Notes: generated by a model not told the origin, from the letters alone. A DNA stretch of 35,784 nucleotides from JALZAA01 sp035316025 (GCA_035316025.1 DATFXL010000144.1:1-35784); one strand, 5' to 3'; numbered from the stretch's first letter, positions 1 to 7,378 are shown. Program-made: numbers and translations.

Positions 1-1
1 G

Positions 2-373
2 AACGGTGAGCCGTCCGTCATGGCGGACTTCGCGGCACTGTGGCGGGGGACGGACAAAGTCGTGTACTCGAGGACGCTCGACGACGTGCCGAGCGCGCGG
101 ACACGCCTCGAACGGGACTTCGACCCCGAGACGGTCCGGCGTATGAAGGCGGCGGCCGAGCGCGACCTCTCCGTGGGAGGTCCCGACCTCGCCGCGTCGG
201 CGTTCGCCGCCGGCCTCGTCGACGAGTGCCATCTCTTCCTCAACCCGATCATCGTGGGCGGGGGAACGAGCGCCCTTCCCGACAACGTGCGGGTGTGGCT
301 CGAGCTGCTCGACGATCGCCGCTTCGAGAGCGGCGTCGTCCACCTCCATTACCGAGCCCAGGGCTCCCCGTGA
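2..373 (+). CDS. RibD C-terminal / dihydrofolate reductase-like protein, 5' truncated by window edge
   Basis: The reading frame is open to the first bases, so only the C-terminal 123 or so residues are present; the internal ATG at 20 is not the true start. The visible part matches the RibD_C (DHFR-like) family of NADPH-dependent reductases: a KVVYSRTL strand, an ERDFDPE stretch, then AAERDLSVGGPDLAA (cofactor-side loop and helix) and a C-terminal NPIIVGGG strand-turn. These proteins are small cytosolic oxidoreductases, often annotated as deaminase/reductase, with unknown substrates. The last 25 nt overlap the 3' end of the convergent nitroreductase gene. The family is clear from sequence; the substrate is not. 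Confidence 0.8.
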   Translation, partial: NGEPSVMADFAALWRGTDKVVYSRTLDDVPSARTRLERDFDPETVRRMKAAAERDLSVGGPDLAASAFAAGLVDECHLFLNPIIVGGGTSALPDNVRVWLELLDDRRFESGVVHLHYRAQGSP

Positions 374-960
374 CGCTCGCGGAAGGTCTTCTCGGCGACG
401 GGTGCCCGCCGGGGCGGGCCGAGTTCCTTGGCGGGCCACCCGAGCGGAACCACCGCCAGCGGCCGGAGCTGGTCGGGGAGAGTCAGCAGTGAACGGAGCT
501 CGTCGCCGAACACGGTCGTGATCGTGGTCAGCGCCGAGCCGAGCCCGAGGGCGTGCGCGCCGAGGAGCAGGTTCTGCACCGCGGGCCAGACGGACGATTC
601 CAGGACGGTCTCGACGCAGTGCGAGGTATCGCCGCACACGACGACCAGGACGGGCGCGTCGGCGATCCCGCCGGTCGCGCCCGCGTCGACCTTCTCGAAC
701 ACCTCCGGGCTCAGCCGGGGCCGCGAGAACTCGCGTCCCCCGCCTTCCCACGCCCGCCGGTTGAGCTCGCCGATCCGCTCGCGCCCGGCGGCATCGCGCA
801 CGACGATGAACTCCCACGGCTGGGTGTTCTCGGCGCTGGGGGCGTACGTCGCCGTCTCGAGCACCTGCTCGACGAGCTCGTCGGGGACGGGTTCGTCGCT
901 GAATGCGCGGTGCGCGCGCTGCGAGCGGACGACCGAGAAGAAGTCCCGCTGCTCGCTCAC
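349..960 (-). CDS. Nitroreductase family FMN-dependent oxidoreductase
   Basis: A 203-residue protein starting at GTG 960, whose start overlaps the upstream stop as GTGA. An in-frame ATG at 1029 would intrude far into the upstream gene and is rejected. The N-terminus has the nitroreductase FMN phosphate-binding signature (RSQRAHRAF, near residue 12), then APSAENTQPWEF, and later GAHALGLGSALTT, which packs on the flavin. Members are homodimeric FMN enzymes using NAD(P)H to reduce nitro groups, quinones or enones, or to perform dehydrogenations. It is last in a four-gene unit headed by dodecin, a flavin-storage protein, which fits a flavoenzyme. The natural substrate is unknown. Confidence 0.88.
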   Translation of the reverse strand: MSEQRDFFSVVRSQRAHRAFSDEPVPDELVEQVLETATYAPSAENTQPWEFIVVRDAAGRERIGELNRRAWEGGGREFSRPRLSPEVFEKVDAGATGGIADAPVLVVVCGDTSHCVETVLESSVWPAVQNLLLGAHALGLGSALTTITTVFGDELRSLLTLPDQLRPLAVVPLGWPAKELGPPRRAPVAEKTFRERHGEPWAR

Positions 961-1601
961 GCCCACCGCTCGCCGAGACGCCGGAACGTGTTCACGTACA
1001 TGATCCGCAGCTCCGGCGTGTTCGCCCACGCGTCCCAGGCAGCGGTCCCAGGCTCGCCGATGCGGGCGGAGACGAGTGGCGTCATGGTGCGGAACGCGCT
1101 CTCGGGGTCGTCGGTGTCCATCTCGTAGAAGTGCATGAACCTCGGGTCGCCGCCACTCACGTTCTCGTAGGGCGTGATCATCGAGTAGCCGGGCACACCG
1201 ATCTCGGCGATGTGGCTGATGTGGACGAAGTCGGCCCAGGCGCGGAGCGCCTCGGCCTGCTCCGGCCGTCGTGGGCTGATGAGCACCAGCATCAGCCCGA
1301 CGGTGGGACGGCCGGTGAGGCGTCCCTGCGCCGGACGAGCGGTGCGCTCAAAGTGGTGGCCGGTGATGCCGGTGGGCGCCTTCGGGGCCGTGAACCCTTC
1401 CGCGGCCTCGTACACGCCGAGCCGCGAGAACTCGGGGAGCTTGCGGGGAAGGTCGGTGCGGTCGCGGCACGCGTTCTCCCACCAGGTCGCTCGCTCGACG
1501 CCGCCGCCCCGGAGGACGTCGTCGACGCGTGTGCGGGCGTACTGCTCGGCGTCGACGTCGCTCATCTCGAGGTACAGGCCGGCGGTCTCGCGGTCCTCCA
1601 C
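957..1601 (-). CDS. Dimeric alpha/beta-barrel (EthD-like) protein
   Basis: A 214-residue protein read from GTG 1601, which begins 10 nt after the stop of the upstream DUF6282 gene; ATG 1565 (MSDVDAEQY) is an alternative start. The open frame continues to 1991, but that part is antisense-like Arg/Ser-rich sequence overlapping the upstream gene and is not protein-like. The sequence seems to hold two ferredoxin-like halves: one starting LYLEMSDVDAEQYARTRV with a WWENACR segment, and a second starting VGLMLVLISP with FMHFYEMD. That layout resembles EthD-type dimeric alpha/beta barrels that act on aromatic or polyketide-like compounds. It sits between a metal-dependent hydrolase and a nitroreductase in a tight operon. 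The fold assignment is by eye and only moderately secure. Confidence 0.6.
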   Translation of the reverse strand: MEDRETAGLYLEMSDVDAEQYARTRVDDVLRGGGVERATWWENACRDRTDLPRKLPEFSRLGVYEAAEGFTAPKAPTGITGHHFERTARPAQGRLTGRPTVGLMLVLISPRRPEQAEALRAWADFVHISHIAEIGVPGYSMITPYENVSGGDPRFMHFYEMDTDDPESAFRTMTPLVSARIGEPGTAAWDAWANTPELRIMYVNTFRRLGERWA

Positions 1602-1611
1602 GGTCGGGATC

Positions 1612-2481
1612 CTAAGCGCCCGGTTCCGCGCCGAGCCCGAGCAGCGCGCGCGGGTTGTCGCACGCCATGCGACGGATCGCGTGCTCTTCGATGCCATCGG
1701 CGAGGAGCGCGTCGGCGAAGTCTTGGAATCCCGGCGCCGGCCGAACGTTCGCCTTCTGCCCGTAGTCGGTCGCCAGCGTGCACCGCTCGGCTCCGATCGC
1801 GCGCACGCCGGCGGCGATCTCGCTCGGCGACCGGGTGGCGAGTGCTCCACGGCAGGTGAGCGCGCACAGCTCGATCGTGGCGCCGAGGTCCGCCAGCTCG
1901 ATGCACTGGTCGACGGAGAGGTTCGGTCCCGCCAGTTCCTCCATCGCGTGGGTGACGAGCACGTTCCCGCGCCCGCCGTACTCCTTCGCAACCTCGCGGT
2001 GCTCGAGCCAGGTCACGTGGCCGGTGGCGAGGATCGCGTCGTGGTCGGCGACGAGGTCGAGGACGGCGTGCGCGTCCGACGACAACGCTCCTTCATCGTC
2101 GACGACGGAAAGGCCGGGGCCGGGGATGCCGAGGGCTTCTCCGATGCCGTTCAGCTGGTCCTGCCGGCTCGTCAGGGTCGGGAGCCAGACGATCTTCGCT
2201 CCGATGCGGAGTGCCGTCTCCACCGCCGCCGGGTTGACGCCACCGACCTCGCGGTCGCAGCAGATCCCGCCGAAGACGCGCACGCCGTCCACGACCCGGT
2301 CTACGACGGCTGCCAGCGCCGCCGTCGGGTAGTCGTGCGACTTCAGGACGATGGCGGCGTGCCCGGCGCCGGCAGCGTCGCGTGCGGCGTCGAGCGCGTC
2401 GACCGAGCGTTCGCGATGCGCGTCCGGCCCGAAGTGGCAGTGCAGGTCGGCAGCGCCGGTGAGATCGACCGTTGCGGACAT
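1612..2481 (-). CDS. DUF6282-type amidohydrolase-like metal-dependent hydrolase
   Basis: A 289-residue protein from ATG 2481; the start shares one base with the dodecin stop (TGATG). It shows a full set of potential metal ligands for an amidohydrolase/PHP-like barrel: D12-L-H14-C-H16 at the N-terminus, K47-S-H49, the TGH motif ending at H155, the VTHAM His at 178, and ATDYG with Asp239. The DLHCHFGPD opening is characteristic of the DUF6282 group, whose reactions are not well established. It probably hydrolyses an amide, ester or lactone in the cytosol. The operon with an EthD-like protein and a nitroreductase suggests work on a ring compound, but that is inference. Confidence 0.75.
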   Translation of the reverse strand: MSATVDLTGAADLHCHFGPDAHRERSVDALDAARDAAGAGHAAIVLKSHDYPTAALAAVVDRVVDGVRVFGGICCDREVGGVNPAAVETALRIGAKIVWLPTLTSRQDQLNGIGEALGIPGPGLSVVDDEGALSSDAHAVLDLVADHDAILATGHVTWLEHREVAKEYGGRGNVLVTHAMEELAGPNLSVDQCIELADLGATIELCALTCRGALATRSPSEIAAGVRAIGAERCTLATDYGQKANVRPAPGFQDFADALLADGIEEHAIRRMACDNPRALLGLGAEPGA

Positions 2482-2699
2482 CAATCGTCCAGGCGGAAGC
2501 CGATCTTCATCGTCACCTGGAAGTGTCCGACATCCCCGCCGTTGATCCAACCCCGCATCTCCGTCACCTCGAACCAGTCGAGGTTGCGCAATGTCTCGCT
2601 CGCACGCGAGACGCCGTTTCGAACCGCCTGCTGGAGGCTGTCAGTCGAGGTTCCGACGACCTCCGTCACTCGATACGTGTGGTCCGGATGACTGGGCAT
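2481..2699 (-). CDS. Dodecin family flavin-binding protein
   Basis: A 72-residue protein from ATG 2699, preceded by a GGGAGG ribosome-binding site about 8 nt upstream. An upstream in-frame ATG at 2756 is rejected because of this site. The sequence has the dodecin plan: a YRVTEVVGTSTDSLQQAV strand-helix, an LRNLDWFEVTEMRG strand carrying the Trp that stacks on flavin, and a final FQVTMKIGFRLDD strand. Dodecins form hollow dodecamers that bind riboflavin, FMN or related flavins and act as flavin buffers. It is the first gene of the minus-strand unit ending in a nitroreductase and diverges from the folate gene at 2759. Confidence 0.9.
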   Translation of the reverse strand: MPSHPDHTYRVTEVVGTSTDSLQQAVRNGVSRASETLRNLDWFEVTEMRGWINGGDVGHFQVTMKIGFRLDD

Positions 2700-2734
2700 C
2701 GCGCCTCCCGGCGATTCGAGAACGGAAGGGCCAC

Positions 2735-2740
2735 ACGCTA
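2735..2740 (-). promoter_or_regulatory. Candidate -10 element for the dodecin operon
   Basis: On the minus strand the hexamer TAGCGT fits the actinobacterial TANNNT -10 consensus. It lies about 35 nt upstream of the dodecin ATG, leaving room for a short leader carrying the GGGAGG site. No good -35 was found. It interleaves with the opposite-strand element at 2747-2752, so the two transcripts would start within a 59-bp intergenic gap. Confidence 0.35.
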
Positions 2741-2746
2741 CGCCCG

Positions 2747-2752
2747 TACGCT
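2747..2752 (+). promoter_or_regulatory. Candidate -10 element for a leaderless start at 2759
   Basis: The hexamer TACGCT fits TANNNT and ends 6 nt before the GTG at 2759, so transcription would begin at or next to the start codon. No purine-rich ribosome-binding site precedes this GTG, which agrees with leaderless translation. There is no convincing -35. Confidence 0.4.
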
Positions 2753-2758
2753 GCACCG

Positions 2759-3514
2759 GTGCCCCGACGTCACGACGCCGACGGAGGCGGTGACGCCGCG
2801 CTCCTCGCGGCTAAGGCCCGGCTGCGCGACGAAGTGTGGGCCGCCTTGCGTCGAGCCAAGGCGGCCCGGTTTCCGGGCGCGGAGGGTCGGATCTCCAACT
2901 TCGTCGGTGCCGAAGCCGCCGCCGAGCGTTTGCGCGGCGTGCCTGCGTGGGAGGCGGCGCGCACCGTGAAGGCGAATCCCGACTCGCCGCAATGGCCGGT
3001 GCGCCAGCGCGCGCTCGAGGACGGGAAGACGCTGTACATGGCGGTGCCGCGACTCGCTGAGGCGAAGCCTTTCTTCCTTCTCGATCCGGCGCGCCTGGTC
3101 GGGTCGCCACGGCAGGCGTCGTCGATCAAGGGCGCGTCGCGCTCGGCCGTGCCCGTCGACGTCGCCGAACTCGAGCCCGTCGACCTCGTCGTCGCCGGGT
3201 GTGTCGCCGTCGCCGAAGACGGTTCCCGCCTGGGCAAGGGGGGTGGGTTCAGCGACCTGGAGCTGGCCGCGGCGGCGCAGGCGGGACTCGTCGCGCGGTC
3301 GACGGTCGTCGTCACGACGGTGCACGAGCTTCAGGTGCTACCGGCGGGCGCGATCCCGACCACCGCGCACGACATCCACGTGGACTTCGTCGTCACGCCC
3401 GATCGGGTCGTCGAATGCCCGCGGACGCGCCGGTACCGGCCGCCGCAACTGCGCTGGGGAGAGTTGACGGAGGAGAAGATCGCGGCGATCCCGCTCTTAC
3501 AACGCCTCCGGTAA
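2759..3514 (+). CDS. MTHFSD-like 5-formyltetrahydrofolate cyclo-ligase family protein
   Basis: A 251-residue protein from GTG 2759. The frame is open further upstream, but that stretch overlaps the divergent dodecin gene and is not protein-like. The sequence follows the methenyltetrahydrofolate synthetase domain proteins related to eukaryotic MTHFSD rather than compact bacterial YgfA: an N-terminal EVWAALRRAKAARFPG helix, RISNFVGAEAAAERL, TVKANPDSPQWPVRQRAL, the strand VDLVVAGCVAV, then the phosphate-binding GSRLGKGGGFSDLE loop and a VTTVHELQV strand. The GKGxGFxDLE loop is the ATP/folate-binding signature of the superfamily. True cyclo-ligase activity in this subgroup is uncertain. The next gene, an acyl-CoA ligase, starts 33 nt after its stop. 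Confidence 0.8.
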   Translation: MPRRHDADGGGDAALLAAKARLRDEVWAALRRAKAARFPGAEGRISNFVGAEAAAERLRGVPAWEAARTVKANPDSPQWPVRQRALEDGKTLYMAVPRLAEAKPFFLLDPARLVGSPRQASSIKGASRSAVPVDVAELEPVDLVVAGCVAVAEDGSRLGKGGGFSDLELAAAAQAGLVARSTVVVTTVHELQVLPAGAIPTTAHDIHVDFVVTPDRVVECPRTRRYRPPQLRWGELTEEKIAAIPLLQRLR

Positions 3515-3517
3515 CGT
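3512..3517 (+). promoter_or_regulatory. Candidate -10 element over the MTHFSD-like stop codon
   Basis: TAACGT fits TANNNT; its first three bases are the TAA stop of the folate gene. It ends 7 nt before an ATG at 3525, the same geometry as the proposed leaderless starts at 2759 and 9502. It could give the ligase operon its own promoter. Confidence 0.4.
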
Positions 3518-3524
3518 GACTCGC

Positions 3525-3551
3525 ATGTCAGGGAACGGGGCGCGCCCGTGA
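3525..3551 (+). CDS. Putative eight-codon leaderless leader peptide before the acyl-CoA ligase
   Basis: ATG at 3525 opens an eight-codon frame (MSGNGARP) ending in a TGA at 3549-3551 that overlaps the GTG start of the acyl-CoA ligase as GTGA. Placed 7 nt after a TANNNT hexamer, it would be translated without a leader and hand ribosomes to the ligase start by termination-reinitiation. It shows no obvious attenuator codon run. The case is positional only; such a short frame can occur by chance. Confidence 0.3.
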   Translation: MSGNGARP

Positions 3552-5302
3552 CGCGCCGCTCGGCGCCGGCACCCGGGCAGGCGCCCATGCCGGCGGCGAA
3601 CGCCGCCGCCCTACTGCGCCGGAACGCGACGGACCCCACGATCCGGGGCCGTCCGGCCGTCAGGTTCGGTGACCGCGCGTGGACCCACGGTGAGTACGTC
3701 GACGAGTCGTCCCGCTGGGCCCAGGTGTTCCTCACGCGCGCGCCGGCCGGCCGCCCCTTGCACGTCGGTGTGCTCCTCGACAACACGCCCGACTACCTGT
3801 TCGCGCTCGGAGGCGCCGCGCTCGCCGGCGCCGCGATCGTCGGGCTCAATCACACGCGCCGCGAAGAGCACCTCCTGCGCGACATCGAGCACACCCATGT
3901 CGGCCTGATCGTGACCGAGCCGCGTCACGCGCCGTTGCTGGAGCCGATCGCCGAACGTCTGCCGACCGAGGTCGACAACCTCCTCGTCTCGACGCGGTTC
4001 GCCGACGGCGACGACCCGGCGCCGAGTCTCGGCAAGCCGCTCGACGACGCCCTCGCCGGGGTCAAGGCGTCGGACCCCGGCCTGGACCCCGACCCCGACA
4101 CGCTGTGGGGCCTCATCTTCACGTCGGGCACGTCCGCCGCGCCCAAGGCCGTGATCTGCAGCCAGCGCCGGTTCATGGTCACGGGCAACCGGATGGGCAT
4201 GATCATGGACCTCGGACCCGACGACGTCGGCTACGTGTGCATGCCGCTCTTCCATTCGAACGCGGTGATGGTCGGCTGGGCGCCGTCGATCGTCTACGGG
4301 GCGTCCGTCGGACTCGGCCGCCGCTTCAGCGCCTCCCGCTGGCTCCCTGACGTTCGCCGGTACCAATCGACGTACTTCAACTACACGGGCAAGCCGCTGG
4401 CGTATCTGCTGGCGACGCCGGAACGGCCCGACGACGCCGACAACCCGCTGCGGGTCGCGTTCGGGAACGAAGGGTCGCCAGAGGTCGTCGAGGAGTTCTC
4501 GAGGCGGTTCGGCGTCGACGTCATCGACGCCTACGGCGCCACCGAAGGTGGTGTCGCGGTCGACCGCGAGGCCGAGGAGCGCGCCGGCGCCCTCGGCAAG
4601 GTGACGGACGCGGTCAAGGTGGTGGACGACGACGGCGAGGAGCGGCCGCGAGCCCGGTTCGACGCCGACGGCGGGCTTCTCAACGCCGATGAGTGCGTCG
4701 GCGAGATCGTCAACACCGCCGGTGCGGGCCCGTTCGAGGGCTACTACAACAACCCGGAGGCGAACGAGTCGACGCTGCGGTTCGGCTGGTACTGGACCGG
4801 CGACCTCGGGTACCTCGACGACGACGGATACCTGTATTTCGCCGGGCGCAACGCCGACTGGTTGCGCGTCGACGGCGAGAACTTCCCGGCCGGTCCGATC
4901 GAAGCGGCACTGAGCCGTCACCCCGACGTCGTGCTTGCCTCCGTCTACGGCGTGCCCGACGACCAGGCCGGCGACCAGGTCATGGCCGGGCTCGTCGTCC
5001 ACGAGGGCGCGTCGTTCGATCCGGCGACGTTCGCGGCGTGGGTCGACGAGCAGGAGGGGATTGGCCCGAAGTGGCGACCGCGCTACGTGCGCATCGTCGG
5101 TGACCCTCCGACTACGGGGACGAACAAGATCGTCAAGCGGAGCCTCGTGCACCAGAAGTGGCGCACCGACCGAATTGGCGGCGACCCCGTCTATGTACGC
5201 CAGCGAGGCGAGCCTGCGTACCGCGCCTTTACCTCAAGTGACGAGCGTGCACTCCGGCAATCCTTCGTGCGCTACCAGCGCGAGCGGTTCTGGGACCTGT
5301 AG
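3548..5302 (+). CDS. FadD-type acyl-CoA ligase (AMP-dependent synthetase)
   Basis: A 584-residue adenylate-forming enzyme from GTG 3548, with GGGG 7 nt upstream. Core motifs are present in order: the P-loop TSGTSAAPK (192-200), the A5 motif YGATEGG (329-335), the WTGDLG motif near 416-421, the hinge region GRNADWLRVDGENF (about 433-446), and the C-terminal catalytic lysine in TGTNKIVKR (K527). It should activate a carboxylic acid with ATP to an acyl-AMP and then an acyl-CoA in the cytosol. The stop overlaps the start of an acyl-CoA dehydrogenase (TAGTG), so it probably supplies that enzyme with substrate. The chain type (fatty, steroid side chain, aromatic) cannot be read from sequence. Confidence 0.92.
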   Translation: MTRRSAPAPGQAPMPAANAAALLRRNATDPTIRGRPAVRFGDRAWTHGEYVDESSRWAQVFLTRAPAGRPLHVGVLLDNTPDYLFALGGAALAGAAIVGLNHTRREEHLLRDIEHTHVGLIVTEPRHAPLLEPIAERLPTEVDNLLVSTRFADGDDPAPSLGKPLDDALAGVKASDPGLDPDPDTLWGLIFTSGTSAAPKAVICSQRRFMVTGNRMGMIMDLGPDDVGYVCMPLFHSNAVMVGWAPSIVYGASVGLGRRFSASRWLPDVRRYQSTYFNYTGKPLAYLLATPERPDDADNPLRVAFGNEGSPEVVEEFSRRFGVDVIDAYGATEGGVAVDREAEERAGALGKVTDAVKVVDDDGEERPRARFDADGGLLNADECVGEIVNTAGAGPFEGYYNNPEANESTLRFGWYWTGDLGYLDDDGYLYFAGRNADWLRVDGENFPAGPIEAALSRHPDVVLASVYGVPDDQAGDQVMAGLVVHEGASFDPATFAAWVDEQEGIGPKWRPRYVRIVGDPPTTGTNKIVKRSLVHQKWRTDRIGGDPVYVRQRGEPAYRAFTSSDERALRQSFVRYQRERFWDL

Positions 5303-6477
5303 TGGACCTCAGCTTCACCGACAACGAGCAGGCCTTCGCTGCTGAGGTGCGCGCGTGGCTGGCCGACAACGTCGAGCATCCTTCGCCGTTCTCGTCGGTC
5401 GACGACGAGGTCGGGTGGGGAAGAGCGTGGCAGGCGAAGCTCGCCGCCGGGCGTTGGGTCGGCATCCACTGGCCGGCCGAATACGGCGGGCGGGGCGCTT
5501 CGCCCGTGCAGGTCGCCATCTTCAACATGGAGTACGCCCGCTCGCGGGCCGTCCAGCCCGTCAACCGCGTCGGCATCAACCTGGCCGGCCCCACGCTGCT
5601 CGCCCACGGCACCGACGCGCAGCGGCGGCGGTGGCTCCCGAAGATCCTCACGGCCGACGAGATCTGGTGCCAGCTATTCAGCGAACCGGGTGCGGGCAGT
5701 GATCTCGCGTCACTCACGACGCGCGCGGTGCCGGTCGACGAAGGCTGGCTCCTCACCGGTCAGAAGGTCTGGACGAGCTACGCGCGCCACGCCCGGTGGG
5801 GCATCTGCCTCGCGCGCACGAACGTCGAGGCGCCCCGCCATCGCGGGATCTCGTATCTCGTCGTCGACATGGAAGCGGCCGGGATCGACGTCCGGCCACT
5901 GGTGCAGATCACGGGGGAAGCGGAGTTCAACGAAGTGTTCCTCGACGAGGTGTTCGTGCCCCACGACCATCTCGTCGGCGCGCTCGACGGTGGCTGGGCG
6001 GTGGCGAACACGACGCTCGCACACGAGCGGGGCACGTCGTTCCCGTTCAAGGAGCAGGTCGTGCACGAGGTGTTCCTGGACGATCTCTACGCGCTCGCGG
6101 CCGAGCAGGGTGAGCTCCAGGACACCGAGGTCGCGGACGCGCTGGCGCAGGCGTTCGTCGAGCTGCGCGTCCTCCGCCTGCACAACTGGCGCACGCTGTC
6201 TCGGCTCGCTCGGGGCGTCGAACCGGGTCCGGAGTCCAGCTGGGTGAAGCTGGCGTGGACCGACATGACCCAGCACCTCTCGGACGGCGCCCTCGACGTG
6301 GTGGGTCCCGCCGCCCCGTTGTGGTGGGGCGCGGCGGCCAATCCGGGCGACGGAAGCTGGCAGCGCCAATGGCTCTGGAGCAAGGCGGCGTCCATCGCCG
6401 GCGGTACGTCCGAGGTGCAGCGCACGATCATCGGCGAGCGGCTGCTGGGGCTGCCGCGGGAGGAGGCGCGGAGCTGA
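5302..6477 (+). CDS. FadE-type acyl-CoA dehydrogenase
   Basis: A 391-residue flavoprotein from GTG 5302, overlapping the ligase stop by one base. It has the N-terminal helical domain, the GIHWPAEYGGRG turn, the FSEPGAGSDLASLTTRA flavin/substrate loop and GQKVWTSYA of the beta domain, and the C-terminal AGGTSEVQRTIIGERLLGLP. In the position where medium-chain enzymes carry the catalytic Glu of the EGTSQ motif it has Gly, as do many actinobacterial FadE proteins, including subunits of alpha2beta2 dehydrogenases; the catalytic base must then lie elsewhere or in a partner. No second dehydrogenase gene is adjacent. It oxidises acyl-CoA to 2-enoyl-CoA using FAD, and its likely substrate comes from the upstream ligase. 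Confidence 0.9.
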   Translation: MDLSFTDNEQAFAAEVRAWLADNVEHPSPFSSVDDEVGWGRAWQAKLAAGRWVGIHWPAEYGGRGASPVQVAIFNMEYARSRAVQPVNRVGINLAGPTLLAHGTDAQRRRWLPKILTADEIWCQLFSEPGAGSDLASLTTRAVPVDEGWLLTGQKVWTSYARHARWGICLARTNVEAPRHRGISYLVVDMEAAGIDVRPLVQITGEAEFNEVFLDEVFVPHDHLVGALDGGWAVANTTLAHERGTSFPFKEQVVHEVFLDDLYALAAEQGELQDTEVADALAQAFVELRVLRLHNWRTLSRLARGVEPGPESSWVKLAWTDMTQHLSDGALDVVGPAAPLWWGAAANPGDGSWQRQWLWSKAASIAGGTSEVQRTIIGERLLGLPREEARS

Positions 6478-6851
6478 TGGTGAAAGCCGTCGGTCTCGAT
6501 CACGTCGTGCTCAATGTCGCCGACGCCGAGCGCAGCCTGGCGTGGTACCGCGACGAGCTCGGCCTCGAGGCGGTACGCGTCCACGAGTGGCGACGGCGGG
6601 AGGTGCCGTTCCCCTCGGTTCGGGTCGATGAGGGGACGATCATCGATCTCCTCGAAACGGACAGAACCGGGCAGAACGTCGACCATGTCTGCCTCGTGGT
6701 CGAGCCGACCGACCTCGAGTCCCTCCGGGCGTCTGGACGCTTCGCGGTCGTGGAAGGCCCGGCCCGACGGTTCGGCGCCCGCGGCGACGGCACCAGCCTC
6801 TACGTGCTCGACCCCGACGGGAACGTCGTCGAGCTCCGCCACTACGCGTGA
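6477..6851 (+). CDS. VOC (glyoxalase/dioxygenase fold) protein
   Basis: A 124-residue protein from ATG 6477, overlapping the dehydrogenase stop as TGATG, with a GGGAGGAGG site just upstream. The frame is open earlier but lies within the dehydrogenase. It has paired beta-alpha-beta-beta-beta modules: GLDHVVLNVADAERSLAWY with His9, then NVDHVCLVV with His70, and the final LDPDGNVVEL with Glu119. These match the usual divalent-metal ligands (H...E...H...E, with Glu60 in IDLLE). VOC members include glyoxalases, methylmalonyl-CoA epimerases and ring-cleaving dioxygenases. Coupling to a ligase and dehydrogenase suggests a CoA-ester epimerase or lyase, which is inference. Confidence 0.85.
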   Translation: MVKAVGLDHVVLNVADAERSLAWYRDELGLEAVRVHEWRRREVPFPSVRVDEGTIIDLLETDRTGQNVDHVCLVVEPTDLESLRASGRFAVVEGPARRFGARGDGTSLYVLDPDGNVVELRHYA

Positions 6852-6862
6852 CCATTGTCCGA

Positions 6863-7036
6863 TCGGCGTCGAAGCGCCGACGACGTGCTGGTACGGTGCG
6901 GCACCGTGCAGCGGGCGGCGATGCCCTTGCCGCGCACGCACGATGCTCAAGAAGTGGGCACCAGGGCGGGCACTCAAGAAGCGGGTTTGTTCAGGTGCCC
7001 GAGGCAGGGGGCACGTTCGTGAGCGAGTGCAAGGAG
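6863..7036 (+). promoter_or_regulatory. Structured leader region of the cold-shock gene
   Basis: This 192-bp gap before csp is rich in repeats. Seen directly: stem-loop 6863-6880 (TCGGCG/CGCCGA, 6-nt loop); stem-loop 6891-6909 (GTACGGTG/CACCGTGC, one G-T pair, 3-nt loop); two 13-bp direct repeats CTCAAGAAGYGGG at 6946-6958 and 6973-6985; GGGCAC at 6956, 6968 and 7009; one complementary GTGCCC at 6995-7000; and an AAGGAG ribosome-binding site at 7031-7036, 7 nt from the TTG start. The first two hairpins could instead end the preceding operon. No confident promoter was found. Long structured leaders are known for cold-shock genes elsewhere; a thermosensor role here is inference. Confidence 0.45.
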
Positions 7037-7043
7037 TAACGCC

Positions 7044-7244
7044 TTGGCGACAGGCATCGTGAAGTGGTTCAACGCGGAGAAGGGCTACGGCTTCATCTCC
7101 CGTGAGGGTGGCCCCGACGTCTTCGTCCACTACTCGGCGATCCAGATGCCTGGCTACCGCACCCTCGAGGAGGGGCAGAACGTCGAGTTCGACATCGGCC
7201 CCGGCAAGAAGGGCGAGGAAGCCCAGAACGTCAGGATCGTCTGA
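7044..7244 (+). CDS. Cold-shock domain protein (CspA family)
   Basis: A 66-residue single cold-shock domain starting at a rare TTG, supported by AAGGAG 7 nt upstream and by the family's fixed N-terminus (MATGIVKWFNAEKGYGFI). RNP1 (KGYGFI, 13-18) and RNP2 (VFVHYS, 26-31) are intact, and the length is standard. It binds single-stranded RNA or DNA and acts as an RNA chaperone. It stands alone between the VOC gene and a convergent amidohydrolase. The TTG start probably lowers translation efficiency and, with the structured leader, points to post-transcriptional control. Confidence 0.95.
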   Translation: MATGIVKWFNAEKGYGFISREGGPDVFVHYSAIQMPGYRTLEEGQNVEFDIGPGKKGEEAQNVRIV

Positions 7245-7363
7245 CCGTAACGTTCCATCTTCTTCGGTGGCGCGGGTCCCACCCGACGGGATGAAGCGCG
7301 CCATCGTGGGGAAGCCCATCCGCTCGTACGTGGGGCAGTGACATCGACGCGCCGAGATGCGCC

Positions 7364-7378
7364 GCCGAGCTGCTCGGC
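7364..7378. terminator. Possible hairpin between convergent csp and amidohydrolase genes
   Basis: A perfect 6-bp stem GCCGAG/CTCGGC with a CTG loop lies in the 163-bp gap between two convergent genes. No T-tract follows on either strand, so it would be an atypical, U-poor terminator at best. A weaker 5-bp stem (GGTGG/CCACC) lies near 7265-7282. Confidence 0.25.

Noticed and set aside
1602..1991. Upstream extension of the EthD-like frame
   Set aside because: It overlaps the DUF6282 gene in another frame and is Arg/Ser-rich; GTG 1601 fits the gene boundary.
3611..5152. 513-codon open frame on the minus strand
   Set aside because: It lies wholly antisense to the acyl-CoA ligase, whose motifs are complete; the opposite frame has no recognisable domain.
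6892..6897. TACGGT as a -10 element for csp
   Set aside because: It is part of the 6891-6909 hairpin stem and has no matching -35; the hexamer is too permissive to call.
6848..7039. 63-codon frame before csp
   Set aside because: It has no protein-like pattern and is better explained as the csp leader.
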